Position numbers and translations under genes: made by a program. The notes beneath the pieces were generated by a model, which saw only the letters and a program-made list of their open reading frames with translations, searched no databases and was not told where the DNA came from. Shown here piece after piece: positions 32,285-45,792 of a stretch of 64,000 nucleotides of DNA. This stretch comes from Amia ocellicauda (taxonomy: Eukaryota; Chordata; Actinopteri; Amiiformes; Amiidae): the NCBI RefSeq assembly GCF_036373705.1, contig NC_089851.1, forward strand, positions 57,851,593 through 57,915,592, read 5' to 3'. Each line of letters opens with the position of its first letter. The stretch's first letter is position 1.

Positions 32285-32790
32285 GCTTGGCCCCGCTTTG
32301 CATTCTCTGAAGCATTTGTTTGTTCTCTCTCGATGCTTGGCTTCTGGGCTCCTCTGCACCAGGGAGGTCTTTCAACCTCAGATACTGTTGGCTGTGTAGC
32401 TGATGGGAAATCAGACTGTCATCTGTGTGTTTTGTTTTCTTTAAAGAAAATGTGTATTTTACAAGTTCGTTGTTGTTGTTGAGGAGGAGGAGGACATGTA
32501 GTGTGTTGTTGAGGAGGAGGAGGACGAAATGTGGATTGCCGGCTTGTTATGGAGACCTTTGCTGAACGTGTACTCCTGAGCTGCACCAAAGGAGAGGCAT
32601 TCTTTTCAGTTGTTTGCGGGCCTGCTGAACCATGCTCTCAGTGCTGTCTCACTGGGGATACGGTTACCGTTCTGGAAAGACACTTCAGCGCTACAGTCCA
32701 TGCTATCAGTCAGTGTGCGTAGGTCTCCCGGTCTGCCCCAAAGCAGTTACGCGCTTGCCCAGCAGAAACTGCGACACCCTCCGTTAACTT

Positions 32791-32862
32791 GGCTCGTTGG
32801 TCTAGGGGTATGATTCTTGCTGAGGGTGTGAGAGGCCCTGGGTTCAACTCCAGGACGAGCCC
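32791..32862 (+). tRNA. tRNA-Pro(AGG)-like copy 57, class B (G33)
   Basis: As copy 1, followed by an eight-copy GTT tract (593-bp spacing). Confidence 0.6.
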
Positions 32863-33383
32863 ACTTGGCCCCACTTTGTAGTCACCGAAGTGTTCGTTCG
32901 TTTGCTCTTGAAGGCTGGCTTCTGGGCTCCTCTGCACAAGGGAGGGCTATCGACCTCAGATACTGTTGGCTGTATAGCTGATGGGAAATCAGACTGTCAT
33001 CTGTGTGTTTTGTTTTCTTTAAAGAAAATGTGTTTTTTACAAGTTCGTTGTTGTTGTTGTTGTTGTTGTTGAGGAGGAGGAGGAGGACATGTAGTGTGTT
33101 GTTGAGGAGGAGGAGGACGAAATGTGGTTTGCCGGCTTGTTATGGAGACCTTTGCTGAACGTGTACTCCTGAGCTGCACCAAAGGAGAGGCATTCTTTTC
33201 AGTTGTTTGCGGGCCTGCTGAACCATGCTCTCAGTGCTGTCTCACTGGGGATACGGTTACCGTTATGGAAAGACACTTCAGCGCTACAGTCCATGCTATC
33301 AGTCAGTGAGCGTAGGTCTCCCGGTCTGCCCCAAAGCAGTTACGCGCTTGCCCAGCAGAAACTGCGACACCCTCCGTTAACTT

Positions 33384-33455
33384 GGCTCGTTGGTCTAGGG
33401 GTATGATTCTCGCTGAGGGTGTGAGAGGCCCTGGGTTCAACTCCAGGACGAGCCC
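33384..33455 (+). tRNA. tRNA-Pro(AGG)-like copy 58, class B' (G33)
   Basis: Class B' with normal acceptor. The upstream flank has TTACCGTTATGG. Confidence 0.58.
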
Positions 33456-33973
33456 ACTTGGCCCCACTTTGTAGTCACCGAAGTGTTCGTTCGTTTGCTC
33501 TTGAAGGCTGGCTTCTGGGCTCCTCTGCACAAGGGAGGGCTATCGACCTCAGATACTGTTGGCTGTATAGCTGATGGGAAATCAGACTGTCATCTGTGTG
33601 TTTTGTTTTCTTTAAAGAAAATGTGTTTTTTACAAGTTCGTTGTTGTTGTTGTTGTTGTTGAGGAGGAGGAGGAGGACATGTAGTGTGTTGTTGAGGAGG
33701 AGGAGGACGAAATGTGGTTTGCCGGCTTGTTATGGAGACCTTTGCTGAACGTGTACTCCTGAGCTGCACCAAAGGAGAGGCATTCTTTTCAGTTGTTTGC
33801 GGGCCTGCTGAACCATGCTCTCAGTGCTGTCTCACTGGGGATACGGTTACCGTTCTGGAAAGACACTTCAGCGCTACAGTCCATGCTATCAGTCAGTGAG
33901 CGTAGGTCTCCCGGTCTGCCCCAAAGCAGTTACGCGCTTGCCCAGCAGAAACTGCGACACCCTCCGTTAACTT

Positions 33974-34045
33974 GGCTCGTTGGTCTAGGGGTATGATTCT
34001 TGCTGAGGGTGTGAGAGGCCCTGGGTTCAACTCCTAGACGAGCCC
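33974..34045 (+). tRNA. tRNA-Pro(AGG)-like copy 59, class B with T-arm change and A-type trailer
   Basis: Class B anticodon arm, T-arm 3' strand CCTAG, and an A-type trailer starting GCTTGGCCCCG directly at the tRNA end. The B-to-A switch therefore falls inside or right at the end of the T arm, a third breakpoint distinct from those in copies 2 and 53. Confidence 0.53.
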
Positions 34046-34521
34046 GCTTGGCCCCGCTTTGCATTCTCTGAAGCATTCGTTTGTTCTCTCTCGATGCTTG
34101 GCTTCTGGGCTCCTCTGCACCAGGGAGGTCTTTCAACCTCAGATACTGTTGGCTGTGTAGCTGATGGGAAATCAGACTGTCATTTGTGTGTTTTGTTTTC
34201 TTTAAAGAAAATGTGTATTTTACAAGTTCGTTGTTGTTGTTGAGGAGGAGGAGGACGAAATGTGGTTTGCCGGCTTGTTATGGAGACCTTTGCTGAACGT
34301 GTACTCCTGAGCTGCACCAAAGGAGAGGCATTCTTTTCAGTTGTTTGCGGGCCTGCTGAACAATGCTCTCAGTGCTGTCTCACTGGGGATACGGTTACCG
34401 TTCTGGAAAGACACTTCAGCGCTACAGTCCATGCTATCAGTCAGTGAGCGTAGGTCTCCCGGTCTGCCCCAAAGCAGTTACGCGCTTGCCCAGCAGAAAC
34501 TGCGACACCCTCCGTTAACTT

Positions 34522-34593
34522 GGCTCGTTGGTCTAGGGGTATGATTCTTGCTGAGGGTGTGAGAGGCCCTGGGTTCAACTCCAGGACGAGCCC
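34522..34593 (+). tRNA. tRNA-Pro(AGG)-like copy 60, class B (G33), last copy
   Basis: tRNA as copy 1. It lies 548 bp after copy 59 because a 30-bp piece of spacer near 34,250 is missing. The trailer has private changes (TTTGCAGTCACC, GTGTTTGTTCG, TGTGTGCTTTG). The array stops 318 bp further on. Confidence 0.58.
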
Positions 34594-34904
34594 ACTTGGC
34601 CCCACTTTGCAGTCACCGAAGTGTTTGTTCGTTTGCTCTTGAAGGCTGGCTTCTGGGCTCCTCTGCACAAGGGAGGGCTATCGACCTCAGATACTGTTGC
34701 CTGTATAGCTGATGGGAAATCAGACTGTCATCTGTGTGCTTTGTTTTCTTTAAAGAAAATGTGTTTTTTACAAGTTCGTTGTTGTTGTTGTTGTTGTTGA
34801 GGAGGAGGAGGAGGACATGTAGTGTGTTGTTGAGGAGGAGGAGGACGAAATGTGGTTTGCCGGCTTGTTATGGAGACCTTTGCTGAACGTGTACTCCTGA
34901 GCTG

Positions 34905-34918
34905 CACCAAAGCAAGCA
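34905..34918. other. junction between tRNA array and GATA satellite
   Basis: The tRNA spacer runs normally through CTGCACCAAAG and then, instead of GAGAGGCATTC, continues as CAAGCATCTGATTG, the start of the satellite core. One shared G is all the overlap I can see. There is no target-site duplication, transposon end or unique filler. Everything right of this point belongs to the second array. Confidence 0.93.
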
Positions 34919-35049
34919 TCTGATTGACAGTGCTCCGTGATCTGCTGTTATGCTACTATGCTACTGACCATTGGGTGAGCGATAGCAAGCAAGAGAGTTA
35001 GATATCGAGAGTCATAGATAGATAGATGGATGGATGGATGGACGGCAAG
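34912..35049 (+). repeat. first satellite unit (138 bp)
   Basis: A complete unit beginning at the junction. It has private changes against the consensus (GTGCTCCGTG for GTGGTCCGTG, and TTGGGTGAGCG for TTGGGGGAGCG) and only three GATA, as expected for an array-edge unit that is rarely homogenised. Confidence 0.85.
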
Positions 35050-37250
35050 GCAAGCATCTGATTGACAGTGGTCCGTGATCTGCTGTTATGCTACTATGCT
35101 ACTGACCATTGGGGGAGCGATAGCAAGCAAGAGAGTTAGATATCGAGAGTCATAGATAGATAGATAGATAGATGGATGGATGGACGGCAAGGCAAGCATT
35201 TGATTCACAGTGGTCCATGATCTGATGTCATGCTACTATGCTACTGACCATTGGGGGAGCGATAGCAAGCAAGAGAGTTAGATATCGAGAGTCATAGATA
35301 GATAGATAGATGGATGGAAGGATGGACGGCAAGGCAAGCATCTGATTGACAGTGGTCCGTGATCTGCTGTTATGCTACTATGCTACTGACCATTGGGGGA
35401 GCGATAGCAAGCAAGAGAGTTAGATATCGAGAGTCATAGCTAGATAGATAGATAGATGGATGGATGGACGGCAATGTAAGCATCTGATTGACCGTGGTCC
35501 GTGATCTGCTGTTATGCTACTATGCTACTGACCATTGGGGGAGCGATAGCAAGCAAGAGAGTTAGATATCGAGAGTCATAGATAGATAGATAGATAGATA
35601 GATGGATGGATGGACGGCAAGGCAAGCATCTGATTGACAGTGGTCCATGATATGATGTTATGCTACTATGCTACTGACCATTGGGGGAGCGATAGCAAGC
35701 AAGAGAATTAGATATCGAGAGTCATAGATAGATAGATAGATGGATGGATGGATGGACGGCAAGACAAGCATCTGATTCACAGTGGTCCGTGATCTGCTGT
35801 TATGCTACTATGCTACTGACCATTGGGGGAGCGATAGCAAGCAAGAGAGTTAGATATCGAGAGTCATAGCTAGATAGATAGATAGATGGATGGATGGATG
35901 GACGGCAAGACAAGCATCTGATTGACAGTGGTCCGTGATCTGCTGTTATGCTACTATGCTACTGACCATTGGGGGAGCGATAGCAAGCAAGAGAGTTAGA
36001 TATCGAGAGTCATAGATAGATAGATAGATAGATAGATGGATGGATGGACGGCAAGACAAGCATCTGATTGACAGTGGTCCGTGATCTGCTGTTATGCTAC
36101 TATGCTACTGACCATTGGGGGAGCGATAGCAAGCAAGAGAGTTAGATATCGAGAGTCATAGCTAGATAGATAGATAGATGGATGGATGGACGGCAAGGCA
36201 AGCATCTGATTGACAGTGGTCCGTGATCTGCTGTTATGCTACTATGCTACTGACCATTGGGGGAGCGATAGCAAGCAAGAGAGTTAGATATCGAGAGTCA
36301 TAGATAGATAGATAGATGGATGGATGGACGGCAAGGCAAGCATCTGATTGACAGTGGTCCGTGATCTGCTGTTATGCTACTATGCTACTGACCATTGGGG
36401 GAGCGATAGCAAGCAAGAGAGTTAGATATCGAGAGTCATAGCTAGATAGATAGCTAGATGGATGGATGGACGGCAAGACAAGCATCTGATTGACAGTGGT
36501 TTATGATCTGTTGTTATGCTACTATGCTACTGACCATTGGGGGAGCGATAGCAAGCAAGAGAGTTAGATTTCGAGAGTCATAGCTAGATAGATAGATAGA
36601 TGGATGGATGGACGGCAAGGTAAGCATCTGATTGACCGTGGTCCGTGATCTGCTGTTATGCTACTATGCTACTGACCATTGGGGGAGCGATAGCAAGCAG
36701 GAGAGTTAGATATCGAGAGTCATAGATAGATAGATAGATGGATGGATGGACGGCAAGGCAAGCATCTGATTGACAGTGGTCCATGATATGATGTTATGCA
36801 ACTATGCTACTGACCATTGGGGGAGCGATAGCAAGCAAGAGAGTTAGATATCGAGAGTCATAGATAGATAGATAGATGGATGGATGGACGGCAAGGCAAG
36901 CATCTGATTGACAGTGGTCCGTGATCTGCTGTTATGCTACTATGCTACTGACCATTGGGGGAGCGATAGCAAGCAAGAGAGTTAGATATCGAGAGTCATA
37001 GCTAGATAGATAGATAGATGGATGGATGGACGGCAAGGTAAGCATCTGATTCACAGTGGTCCGTGATCTGCTGTTATGCTACTATGCTACTGACCATTGG
37101 GGGAGTGATAGCAAGCAAGAGAGTTAGATATCGAGAGTCATAGATAGATAGATAGATGGATGGATGGACGGCAAGGCAAGCATCTGATTGACAGTGGTCC
37201 ATGATATGATGTTATGCAACTATGCTACTGACCATTGGGGGAGCGATAGC
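34912..37250 (+). repeat. left-edge subregion with short GATA tracts
   Basis: Units here are short (about 138-147 bp) with three to six GATA. They vary by scattered point changes and show no long tract and none of the AGCTAGCTAGATAAATAG units that mark the rest of the array. Confidence 0.75.
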
Positions 37251-37565
37251 AAGCAAGAGAGTTAGATATCGAGAGTCATAGATAGATAGCTAGCTAGATA
37301 AATAGATGGATGGACGGCAAGGCAAGCATCTGATTGACAGTGGTCCGTGATCTGCTGTTATGCTACTATGCTACTGACCATTGGGGGAGCGATAGCAAGC
37401 AAGAGAGTTAGATATCGAGAGTCATAGATAGATAGATAGATAGTTGGATGGATGGACGGCAAGGCAAGCATCTGATTCACAGTGGTCCGTGATCTGCTGT
37501 TATGCTACTATGCTACTGACCATTGGGGGAGCGATAGCCAGCAAGAGAGTTAGATATCGAGAGTC

Positions 37566-37615
<50 letters not shown>

Positions 37616-38729
37616 GGATGGACGGCAAGGCAAGCATCTGATTGACAGTGGTCCGTGATCTACTATTATGCTACAATGCTACTGACCATTGGGGGAGCAA
37701 TAGCAAGCAAGAGAGTTAGATATCGAGAGTCATAGATAGATAGATAGATAGATGGATGGATGGATGGACGGCAAGTCAAGCATCTGATTGACAGTGGTCC
37801 GTGATCTGCTGTTATGCTACAATGCTACTGACCATTGGGGGAGCGATAGCAAGCAAGAGAGTTAGATATCGAGAGTCATAGATAGATAGATAGATGGATG
37901 GATGGATGGATGGACGGCAAGGCAACCACCTGATTGACAGTGGTCTGTGATCTGCTGTTATGCTACTGTGCTACTGACCATTGGGGGAGCGATAGCAAGC
38001 AAGAGAGTTAGATATCGAGAGTCATAGATAGATAGATAGATGGATGGATGGATGGACGGCAAGGCAAGCATCTGATTGAAAGTGGTCCGTGATCTGATGT
38101 TATGCTACTATGCTACTGACCATTGGGGGAGCGATAGCAAGCAAGAGAGTTAGATATCGAGAGTCATAGATAGATAGATAGATAGTTGGATGGATGGACG
38201 GCAAGGCAAGCATCTGATTCACAGTGGTCCGTGATCTGCTGTTATGCTACTATGCTACTGACCATTGGGGGAGCGATAGCAAGCAAGAGAGTTAGATATC
38301 GAGAGTCATAGATAGATAGCTAGCTAGATAAATAGATGGATGGACGGCAAGGCAAGCATCTGATTGACAGTGGTCCGTGATCTGCTGTTATGCTACGATG
38401 CTACTGACCATTGGGGGAGCGATAGCAAGCAAGAGAGTTAGATATCGAGAGTCATAGATAGATAGATAGATAGTTGGATGGATGGACGGCAAGGCAAGCA
38501 TCTGATTCACAGTGGTCCGTGATCTGCTGTTATGCTACTATGCTACTGACCATTGGGGGAGCGATAGCAAGCAAGAGAGTTAGATATCGAGAGTCATAGA
38601 TAGATAGATAGATGGATGGATGGCAAGGCTAGCATCTGATTGACAGTGGTCCGTGATCTGCTGTTATGCTACTATGCTACTGACCATTGGGGGAGCGATA
38701 GCCAGCAAGAGAGTTAGATATCGAGAGTC

Positions 38730-38783
<54 letters not shown>

Positions 38784-39609
38784 GGATGGATGGACGGCAA
38801 GGCAAGCATCTGATTGACAGTGGTCCGTGATCTACTATTATGCTACAATGCTACTGACCATTGGGGTTGCGATAGCAAGCAAGAGAGTTAGATATCGAGA
38901 GTCATAGATAGATAGATAGATGGATGGATGGATGGACGGCAAGGCAAGCATATGATTGAAAGTGGTCCGTGATCTGATGTTATGCTACTATGCTACTGAC
39001 CATTGGGGGAGCGATAGCAAGCAAGAGAGTTAGATATCGAGAGTCATAGATAGATAGATAGATAGTTGGATGGATGGACGGCAAGGCAAGCATCTGATTC
39101 ACAGTGGTCCGTGATCTGCTGTTATGCTACTATGCTACTGACCATTGGGGGAGCGATAGCAAGCAAGAGAGTTAGATATCGAGAGTCATAGATAGATAGC
39201 TAGCTAGATAAATAGATGGATGGACGGCAAGGCAAGCATCTGATTGACAGTGGTCCGTGATCTGCTGTTATGCTACTATGCTACTGACAATTGGGGGAGC
39301 GATAGCAAGCAAGAGAGTTAGATATCGAGAGTCATAGATAGATAGATAGATAGTTGGATGGATGGACGGCAAGGCAAGCATCTGATTCACAGTGGTCCGT
39401 GATCTGCTGTTATGCTACTATGCTACTGACCATTGGGGGAGCGATAGCAAGCAAGAGAGTTAGATATCGAGAGTCATAGATAGATAGATAGATGGATGGA
39501 TAGCAAGGCTAGCATCTGATTGACAGTGGTCCGTGATCTGCTGTTATGCTACTATGCTACTGACCAATGGGGGAGCGATAGCCAGCAAGAGAGTTAGATA
39601 TCGAGAGTC

Positions 39610-39671
<62 letters not shown>

Positions 39672-39795
39672 GGATGGATGGATGGACGGCAAGGCAAGCA
39701 TCTGATTGACAGTGGTCCGTGATCTGCTGTTATGCTACTATGCTACTGACCATTGGGGGAGCGATAGCCAGCAAGAGAGTTAGATATCGAGAGTC

Positions 39796-39853
<58 letters not shown>

Positions 39854-40824
39854 GGATGGATGGATGGACGGCAAGGCAAGCATCTGATTGACAGTGGTCC
39901 GTGATATGCTGTTATGCTACTATGCTACTGACCATTGGGGGAGCGATAGCAAGCAAGAGAGTTAGATATCGAGAGTCATAGCTAGATAGATAGATAGATG
40001 GATGGATGGACGGCAAGGTAAGCATCTGATTGACAGTGGTCCGTGATCTGCTGTTATGCTACTATGCTACTGACCATTGGGGGAGTGATAGCAAGCAAGA
40101 GAGTTAGATATCGAGAGTCATAGATAGATAGATAGATGGATGGATGGACGGCAAGGCAAGCATCTGATTGACAGTGGTCCATGATATGATGTTATGCAAC
40201 TATGCTACTGACCATTGGGGGAGCGATAGCAAGCAAGAGAGTTAGATATCGAGAGTCATAGATAGATAGATAGATGGATGGATGGACGGCAAGGTAAGCA
40301 TCTGATTGACAGTGGTCCATGATATGATGTTATGCTACTATGCTACTGACCATTGGGGAACGATAGCAAGCAAGAGAGTTAGATATCGAGAGTCATAGAT
40401 AGATAGATAGATGGATGGATGGATGGACGGCAAGGCAAGCATCTGATTGACAGTGGTCCGTGATCTGCTGTTATGCTACTATGCTACTGACCATTGGGGG
40501 AGCGATAGCAAGCAAGAGAGTTAGATATCGAGAGTCATAGATAGATAGCTAGCTAGATAAATAGATGGATGGACGGCAAGGCAAGCATCTGATTGACAGT
40601 GGTCCGTGATCTGCTGTTATGCTACTATGCTACTGACCATTGGGGGAGCGATAGCAAGCAAGAGAGTTAGATATCGAGAGTCATAGATAGATAGATAGAT
40701 AGTTGGATGGATGGCCGGCAAGGCAAGCATCTGATTCACAGTGGTCCGTGATCTGCTGTTATGCTACTATGCTACTGACCATTGGGGGAGCGATAGCCAG
40801 CAAGAGAGTTAGATATCGAGAGTC

Positions 40825-40882
<58 letters not shown>

Positions 40883-41708
40883 GGATGGACGGCAAGGCAA
40901 GCATCTGATTGACAGTGGTCCGTGATCTACTATTATGCTACAATGCTACTGACCATTGGGGGAGCAATAGCAAGCAAGAGAGTTAGATATCGAGAGTCAT
41001 AGATAGATAGATAGATAGATGGATGGATGGATGGACGGCAAGTCAAGCATCTGATTGACAGTGGTCCGTGATCTGCTGTTATGCTACAATGCTACTGACC
41101 ATTGGGGGAGCGATAGCAAGCAAGAGAGTTAGATATCGAGAGTCATAGATAGATAGATAGATAGTTGGATGGATGGACGGCAAGGCAAGCATCTGATTCA
41201 CAGTGGTCCGTGATCTGCTGTTATGCTACTATGCTACTGACCATTGGGGGAGCGATAGCAAGCAAGAGAGTTAGATATCGAGAGTCATAGATAGATAGCT
41301 AGCTAGATAAATAGATGGATGGACGGCAAGGCAAGCATCTGATTGACAGTGGTCCGTGATCTGCTGTTATGCTACGATGCTACTGACCATTGGGGGAGCG
41401 ATAGCAAGCAAGAGAGTTAGATATCGAGAGTCATAGATAGATAGATAGATAGTTGGATGGATGGACGGCAAGGCAAGCATCTGATTCACAGTGGTCCGTG
41501 ATCTGCTGTTATGCTACTATGCTACTGACCATTGGGGGAGCGATAGCAAGCAAGAGAGTTAGATATCGAGAGTCATAGATAGATAGATAGATGGATGGAT
41601 GGCAAGGCTAGCATCTGATCGACAGTGGTCCGTGATCTGCTGTTATGCTACTATGCTACTGACCATTGGGGGAGCGATAGCCAGCAAGAGAGTTAGATAT
41701 CGAGAGTC

Positions 41709-41758
<50 letters not shown>

Positions 41759-42584
41759 GGATGGATGGACGGCAAGGCAAGCATCTGATTGACAGTGGTC
41801 CGTGATCTACTATTATGCTACAATGCTACTGACCATTGGGGTTGCGATAGCAAGCAAGAGAGTTAGATATCGAGAGTCATAGATAGATAGATAGATGGAT
41901 GGATGGATGGACGGCAAGGCAAGCATCTGATTGAAAGTGGTCCGTGATCTGATGTTATGCTACTATGCTACTGACCATTGGGGGAGCGATAGCAAGCAAG
42001 AGAGTTAGATATCGAGAGTCATAGATAGATAGATAGATAGTTGGATGGATGGACGGCAAGGCAAGCATCTGATTCACAGTGGTCCGTGATCTGCTGTTAT
42101 GCTACTATGCTACTGACCATTGGGGGAGCGATAGCAAGCAAGAGAGTTAGATATCGAGAGTCATAGATAGATAGCTAGCTAGATAAATAGATGGATGTAC
42201 GGCAAGGCAAGCATCTGATTGACAGTGGTCCGTGATCTGCTGTTATGCTACTATGCTACTGACCATTGGGGGAGCGATAGCAAGCTAGAGAGTTAGATAT
42301 CGAGAGTCATAGATAGATAGATAGATAGTTGGATGGATGGACGGCAAGGCAAGCATCTGATTCACAGTGGTCCGTGATCTGCTGTTATGCTACTATGCTA
42401 CTGACCATTGGGGGAGCGATAGCAAGCAAGAGAGTTAGATATCGAGAGTCATATATAGATAGATAGATGGATGGATAGCAAGGCTAGCATCTGATTGACA
42501 GTGGTCCGTGATCTGCTGTTATGCTACTATGCTACTGACCATTGGGGGAGCGATAGCCAGCAAGAGAGTTAGATATCGAGAGTC

Positions 42585-42654
<70 letters not shown>

Positions 42655-43484
42655 GGATGGATGGACGGCAAGGCAAGCATCTGATTGACCGTGGTCCATG
42701 ATCTGCTGTTATGCTACTATGCTACTGACCATTGGGGGAGCGATAGCAAGCAAGAGAGTTAGATTTCGAGAGTCATAGATACATAGATAGATGGATGAAT
42801 GGATGGATGGACGGCAAGGCAAGCATCTGATTGACAGTGGTCCGTGATCTGCTGTTATGCTACTATGCTACTGACCATTGGGGGAGCGATAGCAAGCAAG
42901 AGAGTTAGATATCGAGAGTCATAGATAGATAGATAGATGGATGGATGGCAAGGCTAGCATCTGATTGACAGTGGTCCGTGATCTGCTGTTATGCTACTAT
43001 GCTACTGACCATTGGGGGAGCGATAGCCAGCAAGAGAGTTAGATATCGAGAGTCATAGATAGATAGATAGATAGATAGATAGATGGATGGATGGACGGCA
43101 AGGCAAGCATCTGATTGACAGTGGTCCGTGATCTACTATTATGCTACAATGCTACTGACCATTGGGGGAGCGATAGCAAGCAAGAGAGTTAGATATCGAG
43201 AGTCATAGATAGATAGATAGATAGATGGATGGATGGATGGACGGCAAGTCAAGCATCTGATTGACAGTGGTCCGTGATCTGCTGTTATGCTACAATGCTA
43301 CTGACCATTGGGGGAGCGATAGCAAGCAAGAGAGTTAGATATCGAGAGTCATAGATAGATAGATAGATGGATGGATGGCAAGGCTAGCATCTGATTGACA
43401 GTGGTCCGTGATCTGCTGTTATGCTACTATGCTACTGACCATTGGGGGAGCGATAGACAGCAAGAGAGTTAGATATCGAGAGTC

Positions 43485-43522
<38 letters not shown>

Positions 43523-44210
43523 GGATGGACGGCAAGTCAAGCATCTGATTGACAGTGGTCCGTGATCTGCTGTTATGCTAGAATGCTACTGACCATTGGG
43601 GGAGCGATAGCAAGCAAGAGAGTTAGATATCGAGAGTCATAGATAGATAGATAGATGGATGGATGGATGGATAGACGGCAAGGCAATCACCTGATTGACA
43701 GTGGTCCGTGATCTGCTGTTATGCAACTATGCTACTGACCATTGGGGGAGCGATAGCAAGCAAGAGAGTTAGATATCAAGAGTCATAGATGGATAGATAG
43801 ATGGATGGATGGACGGCAAGGCAAGCACCTGATTGACAGTGGTCCGTGATCTGCTGTTATGCTACTATGCTACTGACCATTGGGGGAGCGATAGCAAGCA
43901 AGAGAGTTAGATATCGAGAGTCATAGATAGATATATAGATAGATGGATGGATGGACGGCAAGGCAAGCATCTGATTCACAGTGGTCCGTGATCTGCTGTT
44001 ATGCTACTATGCTACTGACCATTGGGGGAGCGATAGCAAGCAAGAGAGTTAGATATCGAGAGTCATAGATAGATAGCTAGCTAGATAAATAGATGGATGG
44101 ACGGCAAGGCAAGCATCTGATTGACAGTGGTCCGTGATCTGCTGTTATGCTACTATGCTACTGACCATTGGGGGAGCGATAGCAAGCAAGAGAGTTAGAT
44201 ATCGAGAGTC

Positions 44211-44272
<62 letters not shown>

Positions 44273-44534
44273 GGATGGATGGATGGATGGACGGCAAGGC
44301 AAGCATCTGATTGACAGTGGTCCGTGATCTGCTGTTATGCTACAATGCTACTGACCATTGGGGGAGCGATAGCAAGCAAGAGAGTTAGATATCGAGAGTC
44401 ATAGATAGATAGATAGATGGATGGATGGCAAGGCTAGCATCTGATTGACAGTGGTCCGTGATCTGCTGTTATGCTACTATGCTACTGACCATTGGGGGAG
44501 CGATAGCCAGCAAGAGAGTTAGATATCGAGAGTC

Positions 44535-44568
<34 letters not shown>

Positions 44569-44960
44569 GGATGGACGGCAAGTCAAGCATCTGATTGACA
44601 GTGGTCCGTGATCTGCTGTTATGCTACAATGCTACTGACCATTGGGGGAGCGATAGCAAGCAAGAGAGTTAGATATCGAGAGTCATAGATAGATAGATAG
44701 ATAGTTGGATGGATGGACGGCAAGGCAAGCATCTGATTCACAGTGGTCCGTGATCTGCTGTTATGCTACTATGCTCCTGACCATTGGGGGAGCGATAGCA
44801 AGCAAGAGAGTTAGATATCGAGAGTCATAGATAGATAGATAGATGGATGGAAGGCAAGGCTAGCATCTGATTGACAGTGGTCCGTGATCTGCTGTTATGC
44901 TACTATGCTACTGACCATTGGGGGAGCGATAGCCAGCAAGAGAGTTAGATATCGAGAGTC

Positions 44961-45030
<70 letters not shown>

Positions 45031-45743
45031 GGATGGATGGACGGCAAGGCAAGCATCTGATTGACAGTGGTCCGTGATCTACTATTATGCTACAATGCTA
45101 CTGACCATTGGGGGAGCAATAGCAAGCAAGAGAGTTAGATATCGAGAGTCATAGATAGATAGATAGATAGATAGATGGATGGACGGCAATGCAAGCATCT
45201 GATTGACAGTGGTCCATGATATGATGTTATGCTACTTTGCTACTGACCATTGGGGGAGCGATAGCAAGCAAGAGAGTTAGATATCGAGAGTCATAGATAG
45301 ATATATAGATAGATGGATGGATGGACGGCAAGGCAAGCATCTGATTCACAGTGGTCCGTGATCTGCTGTTATGCTACTATGCTACTGACCATTGGGGGAG
45401 CGATAGCAAGCAAGAGAGTTAGATTTCGAGAGTCATAGATACATAGATAGATGGATGAATGGATGGATGGACGGCAAGGCAAGCATCTGATTGACAGTGG
45501 TCCGTGATCTGCTGTTATGCTACTATGCTACTGACCATTGGGGGAGCGATAGCAAGCAAGAGAGTTAGATATCGAGAGTCATAGATAGATAGCTAGCTAG
45601 ATAAATAGATGGATGGACGGCAAGGCAAGCATCTGATTGACAGTGGTCCGTGATCTGCTGTTATGCTACTATGCTACTGACCATTGGGGGAGCGATAGCA
45701 AGCAAGAGAGTTAGATATCGAGAGTCATAGATAGATAGATAGT

Positions 45744-45792
<49 letters not shown>

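Larger units (their letters stand above)
1..34911 (+). repeat. tandem array of tRNA-Pro(AGG) units, about 0.58 kb each, 60 tRNA copies
   Basis: A head-to-tail array with every unit in the same orientation. Each unit reads: 5' flank, 72-nt tRNA-Pro sequence, trailer of about 145 nt, T-rich palindrome, compound GTT/GAG microsatellite, then about 300 bp of nearly invariant unique-looking spacer. Spacing between successive tRNA starts is mostly 590 or 578 bp, with a few at 593, 587, 584, 581, 565 and 548. The array is cut by the left window edge (base 1 lies in a spacer) and ends mid-spacer at the junction near 34,911. Apart from microsatellite slips and the tRNA/trailer cassette, units differ by only a few substitutions. 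Tandem tRNA arrays are known in vertebrates, for example on the zebrafish chromosome 4 long arm and in Xenopus tDNA; membership of any known family is not established here. Confidence 0.97.

Noticed and set aside
1-34911. tRNA-derived SINE family
   Set aside because: Units are strictly tandem and in one orientation, with no target-site duplications, no A-rich or LINE-like tail and no dispersed insertion. A tandem gene array fits better.
34905-34918. transposon insertion at the array junction
   Set aside because: No terminal inverted repeats, target-site duplication or element body is visible; the two satellites abut directly.
37280-37310. AGCTAGCTAG motif as a functional palindromic binding site
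   Set aside because: It is short, lies inside the GATA tract and can arise by simple changes in it. It is useful as a unit marker, but nothing supports a regulatory role.
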